Assembly: GCA_946811695.1 (NCBI GenBank)
Contig: OX328132.1
Location: forward strand, 99,451,422 to 99,515,421
DNA length: 64,000 nucleotides
Reading direction: 5' to 3'
Source: Gonocerus acuteangulatus
Lineage: Eukaryota; Arthropoda; Insecta; Hemiptera; Coreidae
Of the stretch, positions 32,875-43,344 are shown piece after piece. The position numbers were made by a program, and so were the translations under genes. The notes under the pieces were generated by a model, which did not search any database, was not told the origin of the DNA, and saw only the letters and a program-made list of their open reading frames with translations. Positions within the stretch are counted from its first letter, which is position 1, and every line of letters begins with the position of its first letter.

Positions 32875-33330
32875 ACGGTAGTGCGCCAGGCCAAGTTCCG
32901 GCGTCAGCATACTGTGTGTATATTACAGGAGGTCTTAGAGCCGATTTTTACCCTCTCATGACATTCAACCAGGTAAAGATAAAGCTATGAAATTTTACAG
33001 AGGTATTATGCTACTAGATGTAAGTAAAACTGGAAATTTTCATAATTCTACATCGGATAGTTTCTGAGATATAAGCGATCGAAAATCGGGACTAGTAGGA
33101 CTCACTGACTCATCAAAATTATTAGGCACTTCCCATGATGCTAGAGACTTGAAATTTTGGAGGATGATATATATGAGGGTGTTATTAAAGGAAAAAATCG
33201 AAAAATCCTGAAAAGTTGTGTTTGACGCCGCTTCCGGGGTGGGGGCGTGCCAGTTTTGTACTTCCTTCGGAAACCCATCATTCCGTCCGAAATCCATGAT
33301 GGGGGGTATCAAATGAATCATCTCGGTATG
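32875..33330 (+). repeat. ~455-bp repeat, inverted partner at 63,250-63,705
   Basis: Starts GTGCGCCAGGCCAAGTTC and includes GAGCCGATTTTTACCCTCTC, TCTGAGATATAAGCGATCG, ACTCACTGACTCATCAAAAT and TACTTCCTTCGGAAACCCAT. The same order is found inverted at the end of the window. Non-coding, family unknown. Confidence 0.6.
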
Positions 33331-33369
33331 AAGAACCTATATTTGATGTTTTAAGAAACATTTAGTCGC

Positions 33370-33870
33370 ATATAGGCTCGGTCAAAATCTTATACCAGCT
33401 GTCTGTCTGTATGTTTGTTCCTTATACAAATCCGAACCGTTTGACCGATTTTGACCAAACTTGGGACACAGGTGGGTCTTGATACGGGGAGAATCATAGG
33501 CTAGTTCAATATAGTCTATCAGCTGTTTGCCTAACTGTTTATTCTTTATACAGATCCACACCGTTTGACCGATTTTGGCCAAACTTGGCACACAGGTAGG
33601 TCTTGGTCCGGGGAATGCACTAGGATAGGTAAAAAAGGTCTATCAGCTGTCTGTCTGCATGTTTGTTCCTTTCACAAAGTCACATCGTTTGACCGATATT
33701 GACCAAACTTGGCACACAAGTAGGTCTTGGTCCGGGGAATGCACTAGGATAGGTAAAAAAGGTCTTTCAGCTGACTGTCTGCATGTTCGTTCCTCACACA
33801 AATTCACACCGTTTGGCCTATTTTGACCAAACTTGGCACGCAGGTAGGTCTTGATACGGGAGTGTCATAT
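33370..33870 (-). repeat. Array of 124-bp-type units, minus strand
   Basis: About four units of ~122-126 bp (CAGCTGTCTGTCTGTATGTT ... ACCGTTTGACCGATTTTGAC) in the inverse orientation of the array at 7,300-8,050. No (TA)n or hairpin block is attached here. Confidence 0.75.
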
Positions 33871-34484
33871 TACCTATGACGTTTTGTACTTTTTGTTCCA
33901 TCGGAAAGCCATCATTCCTTCTGAAACCCATCATGTGGGGTATCAAATGAATCGTCTTGATAAGGAGAACCTATATTTGATGTTTTAAGAAACATTTCGA
34001 TGCATCTTAACAACAACTCGTGTGACTTCTTTCTTAAATGTTGTAAAGAAAGTCGTAAGGGTTAACTGGATAATATACTTGAAAGCAGATACTAAGTTTT
34101 TCAAAGTCGAGTCATCTAAATAACAAAGTTTAGGATCAGAAAACCAAAACGTATCTTCTTTGTTCTTATCATTTTCTTGAAGGCCTTCTGCACTTTCCCT
34201 ATTGCGATCTTTATCCTCGGGATAAGGTTCCTGTGTTTTACAGTGTAATAGTTTAGTTAATAGAGCAATCAATTTGTCCTCTAGAGTACTGTCATCTGGA
34301 AGAGCTTCTAACTTTTCTAGTCTAGCGATTAGATGTAGATAGGTATGCTACTTATTTATGCTTTTTTTTCAAGCAGTAAGGAGAACTTTATACAGAATCC
34401 AAAGACCCTGGTTTTAAATGAAGTACAAAAGCCAGTATCTATGCGCCAACTAAATTTTAATTAATGCTTAGAAAAAAGTAATGA
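33871..34484. other. Non-coding stretch
   Basis: Contains a short second copy of the GAAACCCATCAT...GGGGTATCAAATGAATC segment also present at 33,265-33,320. Otherwise no feature. Confidence 0.4.
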
Positions 34485-35275
34485 GATCCCCAAAAAAAAC
34501 ATAAATGTGAAATAGAGGCCAAGTTCCTCCCCCCTCCCCAAAGAAACACTCCCCTCCCCAAGAAGCGAGAAATATCCCCTCCTAAAACCCATAAAGAAAC
34601 GCCTGCCCACCTTACAGTCCAAAAAAGTAGTGTGAGTTAGTGTATTAAGTGTACCATATTTTCAACCAAAAATATTTGCCAATACAAGAGATGATACAAG
34701 AAAGAAATGTCCAAGTTCATTACTTAGAAGACCTATTAGTTACTTACTAAGAACAGTAAAGACACTTCAACTGGCCTTTAAAAACAACAATAAAAATACT
34801 TATATCCAGTTACTAAAATATCACTTTCCTCAACCAGGTATATTCTTTAACTTGGCAATGTTTTATTTGTGCCGAAATTATTTTTAGAGAAAAAACTAAA
34901 CATTGCCAAGTTTAAGAATGTACCTGGTTGAGGAAAGTGATATTTTAGTAACTGGATATAAGTATTTTTATTGTTGTTTTTAAAGGCCAGTTGAAGTGTC
35001 TTTACTGTTCTTAGTAAGTAACTAATAGGTCTTCTAAGTAATGAACTTGGACATTTCTTTCTTGTATCATCTCTTGTATTGGCAAATATTTTTGGTTGAA
35101 AATATGGTACACTTAATACACTAACTCACACTACTTTTTTGGACTGTAGGATGGGCAGGCGTTTCTTTTTGGGTTTTAGGAGGGGATATTTCTCGCTTTT
35201 TGGGGAGGGGAGTGCTTCTTTGGGGAGGGGGGAGGAACTTGGCCTCTATTTCACATTTATGCTTTTTTTGGGGAT
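34485..35275. repeat. Large near-perfect palindrome (~380-bp arms)
   Basis: Left arm 34,485-34,863 and right arm 34,898-35,275 are reverse complements with only a few mismatches or indels, separated by ~34 bp. The outer ends read GATCCCCAAAAAAAAC and its complement, and G/C runs lie close to them. No coding motif: an open frame near 35,139-35,402 is just the G-rich arm. The family is unknown; a fold-back transposon is possible, but no target duplication was found. A signature repeat begins 10 bp to the right. Confidence 0.85.
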
Positions 35276-35284
35276 TCCAAATAT

Positions 35285-35348
35285 CACTAGGGATATGAAC
35301 AATTTGGAAACTCCCTACGAAGATACAGTTCCTGCGAGTCGAGTCGTT
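35285..35348 (-). repeat. Copy of the signature repeat
   Basis: CACTAGGGATATGAACAATT ... ACGAAGATACAGTTCCTGCG, AGTCGAGTCG: diverged copy abutting the palindrome. Confidence 0.5.
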
Positions 35349-36649
35349 CCTCTAATAATGACATTTTGTTTTAAACACAAAATGCATTTTTTTTTAAGAT
35401 AAAAAGCTGAATGTAAGAAGAGGTATTGGAATTGGGAGTAGATTGAAGGCAGTAGTGAGTGGGAGTAGGATGTCTTCACTCACCACTCACTACCCACTAC
35501 ACAAGCCTTCAATCAACGCTTCATTCACACTCAATGGCTCCTCACCATCTACACAATCCAACCTACAAACGGAATTTTTTCTCTCTTGTATAAAACGCTG
35601 CTCTTCAAATAATTTAGCTCTTTGAAGGGTTAATACTACCTTGCCAAAAACAAAGTCATTTTCTCCAATTTATGGATAACAAATAAATCAATTTTTTTAA
35701 ATTGTTTTTGTCATAAAGTTTTATACGGGATCTTAAAGTAACGAAAAAAATTGGCGTTGTGTGTGATGAACGGGAACCATTTTTTTTCTGAAAAAGATTG
35801 GCCTGTTTTGAGAAAATTGGCTTTAGAGTAGTGTACCGTAAAGTACATTTTTTAACATTTTTTTTTAATTATTTCTTGTAATAAAGATAAAAAAAAATGG
35901 TTTTTAAAATTTAATTTAAAAACTGTTTTGGCACATGAACACTCTTGTTTATCATTTTTGATTAAGGAAGCATCTAATTTTATAAATTAGAAAGTTGCAA
36001 GGTACTATTACCCCTTAAGTCGATTTTTCTTTCTAGGTTTGCGCTTAATTTGCCAAATAGGTTGCTGGTATTCATCTAAAAAATAATAATTTTATTCACT
36101 TAATAATACTTTTTAATATACTTTTAATTTTGAAATTTATTTACATTTTTACTTCTTTGCTTAGGCTTATTCAAGTAACTGTAACTTATATTTACATTGT
36201 AATATTGCCCTATTTAACACTCTGTAATTTTAGTGTTGCAAAAGGTCAGAATTCATTGTGTCACAACACACTATTTATTAATAAACATTTCTTTAGTATG
36301 CTTTACATGTTTCACATCCAGAAGACGCCTCTTCAAGAACTCTTAAAATAATAAATTATAGCCTTGACATTAATGTATCTTCTGCGGGCCGAAATTAGAC
36401 GTAGCCATTCCTTGTTTCGTTCCTTTGAAGAATTAAGTTTTCTGTGTTTGTTTTCCTCAGTTTTTATTGCTTTTTGTTTTTGTAATTGATTTTACAGCAG
36501 TCAAATGAATTTACCAGTGAAAGAAGAGACAAAAAATGAGAAACAATTTTTCCTTCTTTGCAATAGAGGTTCCCGAACGGAAGTCGAAAAGGCTTTGTCA
36601 GTAATTTCCGCTACCGTCCGTTTTCTGTGCATAATGACATCTAAAATCT
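35349..36649. other. AT-rich stretch, no recognised gene
   Basis: A short hairpin (GTAGTGAGTGG pairing with CCACTCACTAC) at about 35,450-35,500. No coding motif in the frames at 35,443-35,625 or 36,130-36,351. Confidence 0.4.
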
Positions 36650-36659
36650 CACCTGGAGT

Positions 36660-36663
<4 letters not shown>

Positions 36664-36716
<53 letters not shown>

Positions 36717-36881
36717 GGCGTATCGACATAAATCTTGGCCATTAGCGCCGACGTCCAGGGTGCAGCCAGGAATTTTCTCAGCGAGCCCTGAGATGAGAAC
36801 ATTTCTGGCGCCGGTGGGGATCGAACCCACCATCTCCCGCTTATGAATCTAGCGCGCTAGCCACTAGACCACGGGAGACCC
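36664..36881 (-). mobile_element. Type A SINE, full length, perfect 14-bp TSD
   Basis: A ~50-nt plus-strand T-run (A-tail) is followed by tail GGCGTATCGACATAAATCTT, GGCCATTAGCGCCGACGTCC, body, B box complement GGGGATCGAACCCACC and A box complement GCGCTAGCCACTAGACCACG. CACCTGGAGTAGGT flanks it at 36,650-36,663 and 36,882-36,895. The long pure tail and perfect duplication show it is young. It is the best reference for the type A family. Confidence 0.92.
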
Positions 36882-36950
36882 CACCTGGAGTAGGTGTTAA
36901 CATTTTTCACAAAACATTAATTATATCAATTCCAAGCATTCTAAAAGGCA

Positions 36951-37005
36951 CTAGGGATAAGAATGTTTTGGAAACGCGCTAAGAAAGTGCCTGCGAGACG
37001 ATTTT
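36951..37005 (-). repeat. Copy of the signature repeat
   Basis: CACTAGGGATAAGAATGTTT, GGAAACGCGCTAAG, GTGCCTGCGAGACG and T-run. Confidence 0.5.
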
Positions 37006-37316
37006 TTTTTTTTTTAATTGATGTATGTATGTTTCTCTGTTGAGAACTAATGTTTCAACAGAATAATGGCATTCTGGCATGATTACAGTATTGGAAAGAT
37101 TGATTTCGCTTTATCTTTGTTATTCATCTGAACGATGCAGAAAGAAAAACGAAAGTAAAAGTTCTTTGGCTTATTTCTGGTTTTCACTTTGCTTCCGAGA
37201 AGAACCCAAAAAACTAGAAATTATGAATATTCAGTTTTTTTTATTGGGAATACTGTGCTTATATGTAAATAAAATTTCTAACAAGACGTTATTTTCGTGA
37301 CATACGGGTTTTGAAG

Positions 37317-37515
37317 GGGGGATATCTGAGTGGTGGAGCACTGCACTAATATGCTGGAGGAATTTCTATCTTCTAGTGTCTTCGTTCTTGGGTTGGATTC
37401 GGTCTGCCTGACCATCCCTAGGCCAACCCAGCCTTTCATTAATTTATTAATGGTTGCTTAAAAAGGGAAAATCAGGCGGCCGGAGAATAGTACTTTATCC
37501 CTAGTGTGGAGACCT
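37317..37515 (+). mobile_element. Type C SINE, internally deleted and 3'-truncated
   Basis: GGGATATCTGAGTGGTGGAG with CACTGCACTAATATGCTGGA, then a jump over the B box to TTTCTATCTTCTAGTGTCTT, CTAGGCCAACCCAGCC and GGCGGCCGGAG. It stops at about 37,515, before the CGTGGCCTGTTACGGG end. Confidence 0.75.
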
Positions 37516-38157
37516 AGGGCAGAATTGAACTCTGCTTTACGTGATACAACTTCAATCAACTTATAATAAATGTTTTATATTTATTAAAAGATTTCTTATT
37601 AAATTTTAGTAGACGCAACAATTGAATTATCATAATAATATTCTGCATAAGATAATGTAGCTACTGTGATGAGATAATCTTTTTGAGAAGTTTTAAGTAA
37701 AAAAATAATCAGATGTGAAAGAGTCCTTCAATTCCTATTAAGGCTTCAGAAGAACTTGATTCCATTTTAGAATTATTAAGTGAGAGTAGGCTAATAAGTT
37801 CCAAGTGCAATTAGATGATCTTTATTTTACCACTATTTTCTTTCTTTTCTTTTATTAATACACCGAATGATCACCCAAGTCACTTTGGGAAATTTATCTC
37901 TTACAGAAAACCATATCTTTACGTTCTTATCCCTACTGTCAGTTGGAAAACTTAGAAGATAAACATTAAATATTATGTTTCGATCTTTCGTGAAAAATGT
38001 AAACAGGTGTAAAAATAAAAATAAAATCTGAGAAGCAAGATTTCAGGCACCACATCAAGAAACTGAATGATACTAAACGGAAATAACTCATTCCTCTTCT
38101 CAGACTTCTCTCTAGGAAAACAATAACGTTTCTTATTTTCTTACCTTGTCAGGGGCG
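37516..38157. other. Non-coding stretch
   Basis: No gene or repeat family recognised. Confidence 0.4.
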
Positions 38158-38370
38158 TGTATAGGATATAATTTCGGGGGAGCTGGGAGCATTTCGGGGG
38201 AGCTGGGAGCATTTCGGGGGTATGGAATACTAACAACCTAGAACTTGGAATAGTTAGGCAACTAAAACGCTATTAAACCCCCAAAAAATGTTTCTGACGT
38301 AAGTGATCTTATTTAATTTATTTTTGAGGCCTTCGTGTAATATTTTTACTAATGAAATCAAATTTCCTTA
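38158..38370 (-). repeat. GTATAT-AGG repeat family copy
   Basis: GTGTATAGGATATAATTTCG, then three GGGGGAGCTGGGAGCATTTC-type direct repeats, then GGAATACTAACAACCTAGAA and TTGAGGCCTTCGTGTAATAT. Related to 52,428-52,640 and 63,030-63,245. Confidence 0.5.
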
Positions 38371-38799
38371 TTACTTATTATCTTATTTTCTATGTTTAAA
38401 TATGTTTTTTATTTACATTGTTTACCTTGATTACCTTATTTAACTTGTTTACCTTGTTTTACTGAAATACTCATTTTACTCTAAAATGCAATTAAAAACA
38501 AACAACCAATCAAAAACTAAGGTAAACAGAGACAAAGAAAACCGTTCAAAAGAACGAAACTGCAATCGAATTTCATGCACCGATTTCTACTAATCAGATC
38601 GCCCCCACGAGAATTACTTCAGAACCGCTTTAGTAAGCTTTCGATTCATTGGTGTCCACTTCGATTTCCCAACCGTACTCGGGCAAAATAAGAAAATATT
38701 TAATATAAGGTGTACGGGACAGTCTCGAGGCCAGAGTTGGACTGTACCGTCCATCGAAGTAAAATGATAAAACCAATAAATTAACAATACAGTACAGGC

Positions 38800-39000
38800 C
38801 AATGAGGCTGGAACTGTGGAGCCCAGGCCTCATGTGCGTGGACAAGAGGATATTTGCTTCAAATTATTTGGGTCTACTATAACTGGACTGTGCAGTCCCT
38901 ACCTTGAGGTTTATTAACTTATCGTGTGCTAAATCCGTTCAGTCCAAACCTTTAGGCCAAACTGTGCAGACCTTTACAAATATTACCCACTGAAGAATGC
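38800..39000. repeat. Diverged repeat shared with 61,920-62,180
   Basis: ACAAGAGGATATTTGCTTCA, GGTCTACTATAACTGG, GAGGTTTATTAACTTATCGT and GGCCAAACTGTGCAG appear in the same order in both places. Confidence 0.55.
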
Positions 39001-39313
39001 CCGCACATCTAAACTATTTTACATTATTTAAATAACACTATATACACGAAAATCAAGCCAATCTTCCTACCGCATTTTGTGCTTTCCATTTCAACTGTTA
39101 ATTTTAATAATCTAGTTTTATTTGACTAACGTATTTTATTTTTATTCATTGAAAATTAATTGTGTTTTATACGAATGTTTATCCTTTATTTAAGTTTAAG
39201 CGTAAAATAAAACAATGTTAACACAAGACTAATGAAATATCTATTTTATAATGTTTATTAGGGCTCATTGTCATAGACTCATAACTTAAAATTAGTAACT
39301 TAAAGAAGCAAGT

Positions 39314-39660
39314 GGGGCGAGGTTAGCTTAGTGGTAGAGCACTGGGCTAATAAGTTGGAGAACCTGAGTTCAAATCCCGAGCAAGCACTAAAGATTTTTT
39401 CTTCTAGCGTCTTTGTTCTTGGGTTGTATTCGGCCTCCCTGACCTTCCCTAGGTCAACCCAGCCTTTAATTAATTTAATAATGGGTACCTTGGGTGCTAA
39501 TGACTCTAGCAGTCGAAGCAGCCAAAGGGAAAATCAGACGGCCGGAGCATAGTACTAACCACACTATCTCCCTAGTGTGCCGTATGGTCATGAATCAGAT
39601 ACCTCTATATTATCTGCCCCTCAGAGATCTCGTGGCCTGTTACGGAACTGATTTTTTTTT
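39314..39660 (+). mobile_element. Type C SINE, full length, perfect 12-bp TSD
   Basis: Head GGGGCGAGGTTAGCTTAGTG, B box GAGTTCAAATCCC, body CTAGGTCAACCCAGCC, GGCCGGAGCATAGTAC, end CGTGGCCTGTTACGGAACTG then GATTTTTTTT. AAAGAAGCAAGT flanks it at 39,302-39,313 and 39,661-39,672. This fixes the 3' end as a T-run and shows the family moves by target-primed insertion. Confidence 0.9.
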
Positions 39661-39672
39661 AAAGAAGCAAGT

Positions 39673-40259
39673 AAAAATAATAGAAATATATCTAACATGC
39701 AAAAGCTGTCACACATCTGCTACAATTCGACAAATTCATCTTTCTCAAAAAAGAAATGAAATAAAAAGGAAGAAAAAAAACTTGATATTTCCATTTAAAT
39801 ATAAATGAATGGGGTTTATATAATGGATAAACGTTTTTCTCAAGTCGTTTATCCCCGTCATCATTACGATACGCGGCAAAAGGCTCTAGAAAGCCCTCTT
39901 CTCTGGGGAAAATATAAACAGATAAGGGAGCAAGGCCGTAATTCTGAGGTGGGGAGGGGAGGCTCAGGTAGGGAGCCCCCCGTTGAAATATCTAGATGAT
40001 CTGAGAATCTTATTTAGTCATAATAAACTTATAAACCTCGAGATGGGAGATATTTTTTCCACTTACTTTCCCCAGAGCCAAATTTCAGGTATTTTATTTT
40101 TGCGAACGTTGGGGGCTCCTTCTCTGGATTCTTATTTTTTTTTTTTTTTTGCGAAATCTTCCGTTTATTTGAAGCATTCCTACTGGTGTTTAAGCGTTTA
40201 ACAAAACTGGTTTGATTTTCTCGTTAAGTTGACAATGAATATATTTATACACATATTTA
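39673..40259. other. Non-coding stretch
   Basis: No motif-bearing frame; T-run at 40,135-40,150. Confidence 0.4.
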
Positions 40260-40759
40260 GAGTAGATTCTCCCTTATCCGGCGTTCTCTTATCCGTCGCT
40301 CTCTGAGAGGAATGGGTGACGGATCACGAAACTCGCCGGAGCTTGACCGTCTCGAGGTTTTCAAAAAACCTTCCCTTCCAAGCTAGCCAAACATTTCGTG
40401 GTATTTCATTGAATGGAAAACAAAGAAGGCATTTATGTTTCGTTTTAGTGTTTCTACTAAGAAAATAAATGTATCTACTAAGGCATCAGCGGCTGGGCCG
40501 CCTGTCTACATATTTATTCCTTGAAACTTTGACATGCATATGCCCTTGTAAATAATACACCAGCAAGGATTTAAATATTTAGAATTTATTTTATAATTCG
40601 GTACCTAAATTTTACTTAAATATGCAATATTAAAAATGGTACTTATTATTATATCCTCAAATAATAAAGGTTTTCAAATACATAAGTGACCGCTTATAAC
40701 GAAATACTCTGATCCGACTGTACCCCAGTCCCGAGGGCACCGGATTAGGGAGAGTCTAC

Positions 40760-40761
<2 letters not shown>
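40260..40761. mobile_element. pogo/Tigger-like MITE
   Basis: Inverted ends GAGTAGATTCTCCCTTATCC at 40,260 and CAGTAGACTCTCCCTAATCC (minus) at 40,761. CAGT..ACTCTC..TATCCG termini are typical for pogo/Tigger elements. TA precedes the left end; the right flank reads TG, so the TA duplication is degraded. No transposase. Confidence 0.6.
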
Positions 40762-40766
<5 letters not shown>

Positions 40767-40814
<48 letters not shown>

Positions 40815-40820
40815 GTATAT
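40767..40820. repeat. (TA)n microsatellite
   Basis: Begins six bases after the pogo-like end, following TGTGTGTA. Confidence 0.95.
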
Positions 40821-42060
40821 ATGGGAGACAATAACTAATTATAAATTAAATTCGGATGATAAATTCGGGTAACAAGTAGTTACTGAATTAAAAAAGCGGA
40901 AACGTCGTTAATAACACATTTTATTTTATATGTAGTTTTAAGAACTATTATCACCAAACCCCTACATCCACTCTGGTTTATCCTCAAAGTTCAACCATTT
41001 CTTATGATTTCTTCATGTGACTGATGTATTCTTTTGGATTTCTCAGCCTTTGGACACAATCGAACGATTTCTTATAGAAATAAAAAAAAACTGAAAAAAA
41101 AACAAACAAAGTAATACTTTAAATATTAATAAAATATTTAATAAATAAAGTAATGTAATTGGATCTATATTATTACATCAGAGTTGTGTAACTCAATTAT
41201 TTAATTTGAGCATAATTTCATCCAATCCTACCACTTTATTAGTATAGAGTCTGTTCGTAGTTAAATTCATATTTTTAACAAAATATAATATTTCTATTTT
41301 TATTTTATAAATATTAATTCTACTAATAACATATCGCACTAGTATTTCTAAAGTGAAACAACTCAAAAATTGGTGTTTTCAGTTATGACTATGAAAGACA
41401 TGGCAAATAAAACTTAATGCAAACTGCCTTAATGCTATGCCCCCTACATAGGCAAAAGAATTTAATTCAGTTGGGTTTAATTTTGAGTTACGTCACTTTA
41501 GAAATACTAGTGCGATATGTTGCTTTTATTCTATGAATAAATTCTATTTTTGTTCAATTATTTTAATTCGAATTACTATAATTATTCTTATAATAATAAA
41601 ATTCTAATTTGTTTTTTTTTTCTTATAACCATTTCCTCAGACAGTTGAGTGAAATAAAATTGCGATTTCCTAAAGTAATTTATTATTTTGAATCCCAAAA
41701 TAATCCAAAGCAATTTGAGTATATTCAATTTTAATAGATAATTAATCACTGTAAATTCAAATAAATCCAAGCCAATGACATTATTTCCAATATATTATCA
41801 TGTAGTCAATTATATTCTGACGCAAATCAGATAACCAATTAATCCGTGAATAATTAACAAATTATGACCGTAAAATATTTAAGCTCTATTTTAACCTCTC
41901 TTGCTAAATTCATGCAAAATAAAGTGACGAATGAAAATTCATTATTTGGCTGGTCTCAATCCTGCCATTTATGTATTTTTTTAAAACTAAAAATGTATAC
42001 TATTTTACTAAAAATTCATATAAAATTTTAATGTCCATTTATTATTAACAAAGAATTTTA
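40821..42060. other. AT-rich stretch, no recognised gene
   Basis: A pair of GTGCGATATGTTG-like segments (about 41,335 and 41,508, inverted: CATATCGCACTAGTATTTCT and AGAAATACTAGTGCGATATG) delimits ~190 bp and may be the terminal repeats of a small MITE. No coding sequence. Confidence 0.4.
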
Positions 42061-42196
42061 GGACGGGTTATCTACAGGTTATTACCCTTTTCTAGCCAGG
42101 ATTGGTGAAATTCCTTTCATTTTTTTTTAAATAAAAACCAAAAACCACCCCAAGTGGTAATCGAACCCACGACCTCAGGCACGGAGTGCACATATA
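42061..42196 (-). mobile_element. Type B SINE, partial
   Basis: Plus strand: GACGGGTTATCTACAGGTTA, TTACCCTTTTCTAGCC, then GTGGTAATCGAACCCACGAC (B box complement) and CACGGAGTG. Second copy of the SINE at 6,133, lacking its A box part. Confidence 0.65.
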
Positions 42197-42672
42197 AAAT
42201 CCTAGTTCTTATTTTGTGTCATATTAATGTTTCTTGCCAAATGTTCTATAAAAATGGTTCCAGGCATTTCCTTAAAAACAGTATTTTATTATTATACTGT
42301 TTCATGTCAAAATTTCAATCGGGCGTAAGAAATTTAATTAAAAGAGAAATAAGTCAAATTAAATTTTTAGTTTTAGTCAGTAAGTAAAACATAGTTAATG
42401 TTCATTGTTTTTATGTCATTCTTAGAATTCATTTTTTATAAAATCATGCTCATAAATAAAATAAATCTGCGATTTTGGAAATGAATGTGTACAATATTAG
42501 GTAGTTTTGGGGGGCTTAATTATTTTTCACATTAATATTAATAATTTACCCATGTTTTTTGTATATTTATAACATTATATTTTTGATATATCCATAGTGT
42601 AAATAATGTAATACTAAATATTTATTGCAAATATAGGTTAGCATTTATTACATCTGTATTAAAAAAAGAAAA

Positions 42673-42790
42673 GTCCGACTTGCAGGAACTGCGTCATCTT
42701 AGCGCGGTTCCATTCATATCCCTAGTGTCATTTTGTAGACTTACAATAGAAACAGTTATTACTTTGTTTAGATCATTCCTAGTGCAAACA
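42673..42790 (+). repeat. Signature repeat, well preserved
   Basis: AAGTCCGACTTGCAGGAACT, GCGTCATCTTAGCGCGGTTC, ATATCCCTAGTG, then AATAGAAACAGTTATTACTT and GATCATTCCTAGTGC. Followed by a long A-rich run (42,797-42,850). Confidence 0.7.
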
Positions 42791-43344
42791 AATATTTAAA
42801 AAAAAAAAAAAAAAATAAAATAAAAAAAAAAAAAAAATAAAAAATAAAACAAGCTTGTAGGCTAGGGATGAAACTATCCTAAGCGGAAATTACTCTTTTC
42901 GCCGTCCCAAGTTTTGGTCTACGAAGACTCTTCTACGAATGCAATTTTTAAATGCAATTAAACAAAATAAAATTGTACAAGAAAATGAGAAATTAGTGTT
43001 ATTTTTTAATGAACTACGGCCACATACAACCACAAAATATAATTATATTTCTAGTATAGCATTTAGCTGCACGACTTCTTACAGGTAAAGGTAACTGTCA
43101 CCTGTCCTAGAATGCTTGATGAGAACAGTGAATCTTGATTTATGAAGTGCAATAAAAGCCTACCTGAAGCCTGCCTACTAACTCGACCCGGACAGATGCC
43201 TGACTCTACACGGAGAATATTTACGTTTTCAGTTCTGTTACAGGTTCAGAGAATTTGTATTTATTCCCCTGTTTTATTGAGAAATACAACCTCCTACTAG
43301 AAGCAATAACAAAATAACAAGAAATAAAATCAGACAAAAAGAAC

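Noticed and set aside
35139..35402. Gly/Arg/Phe-rich frame
   Set aside because: It lies in the G-rich arm of the palindrome and carries no motif.
36501..36846. Frames with a Lys or Phe homopolymer on either strand
   Set aside because: They read through the A-tail of the type A SINE at 36,664-36,881.
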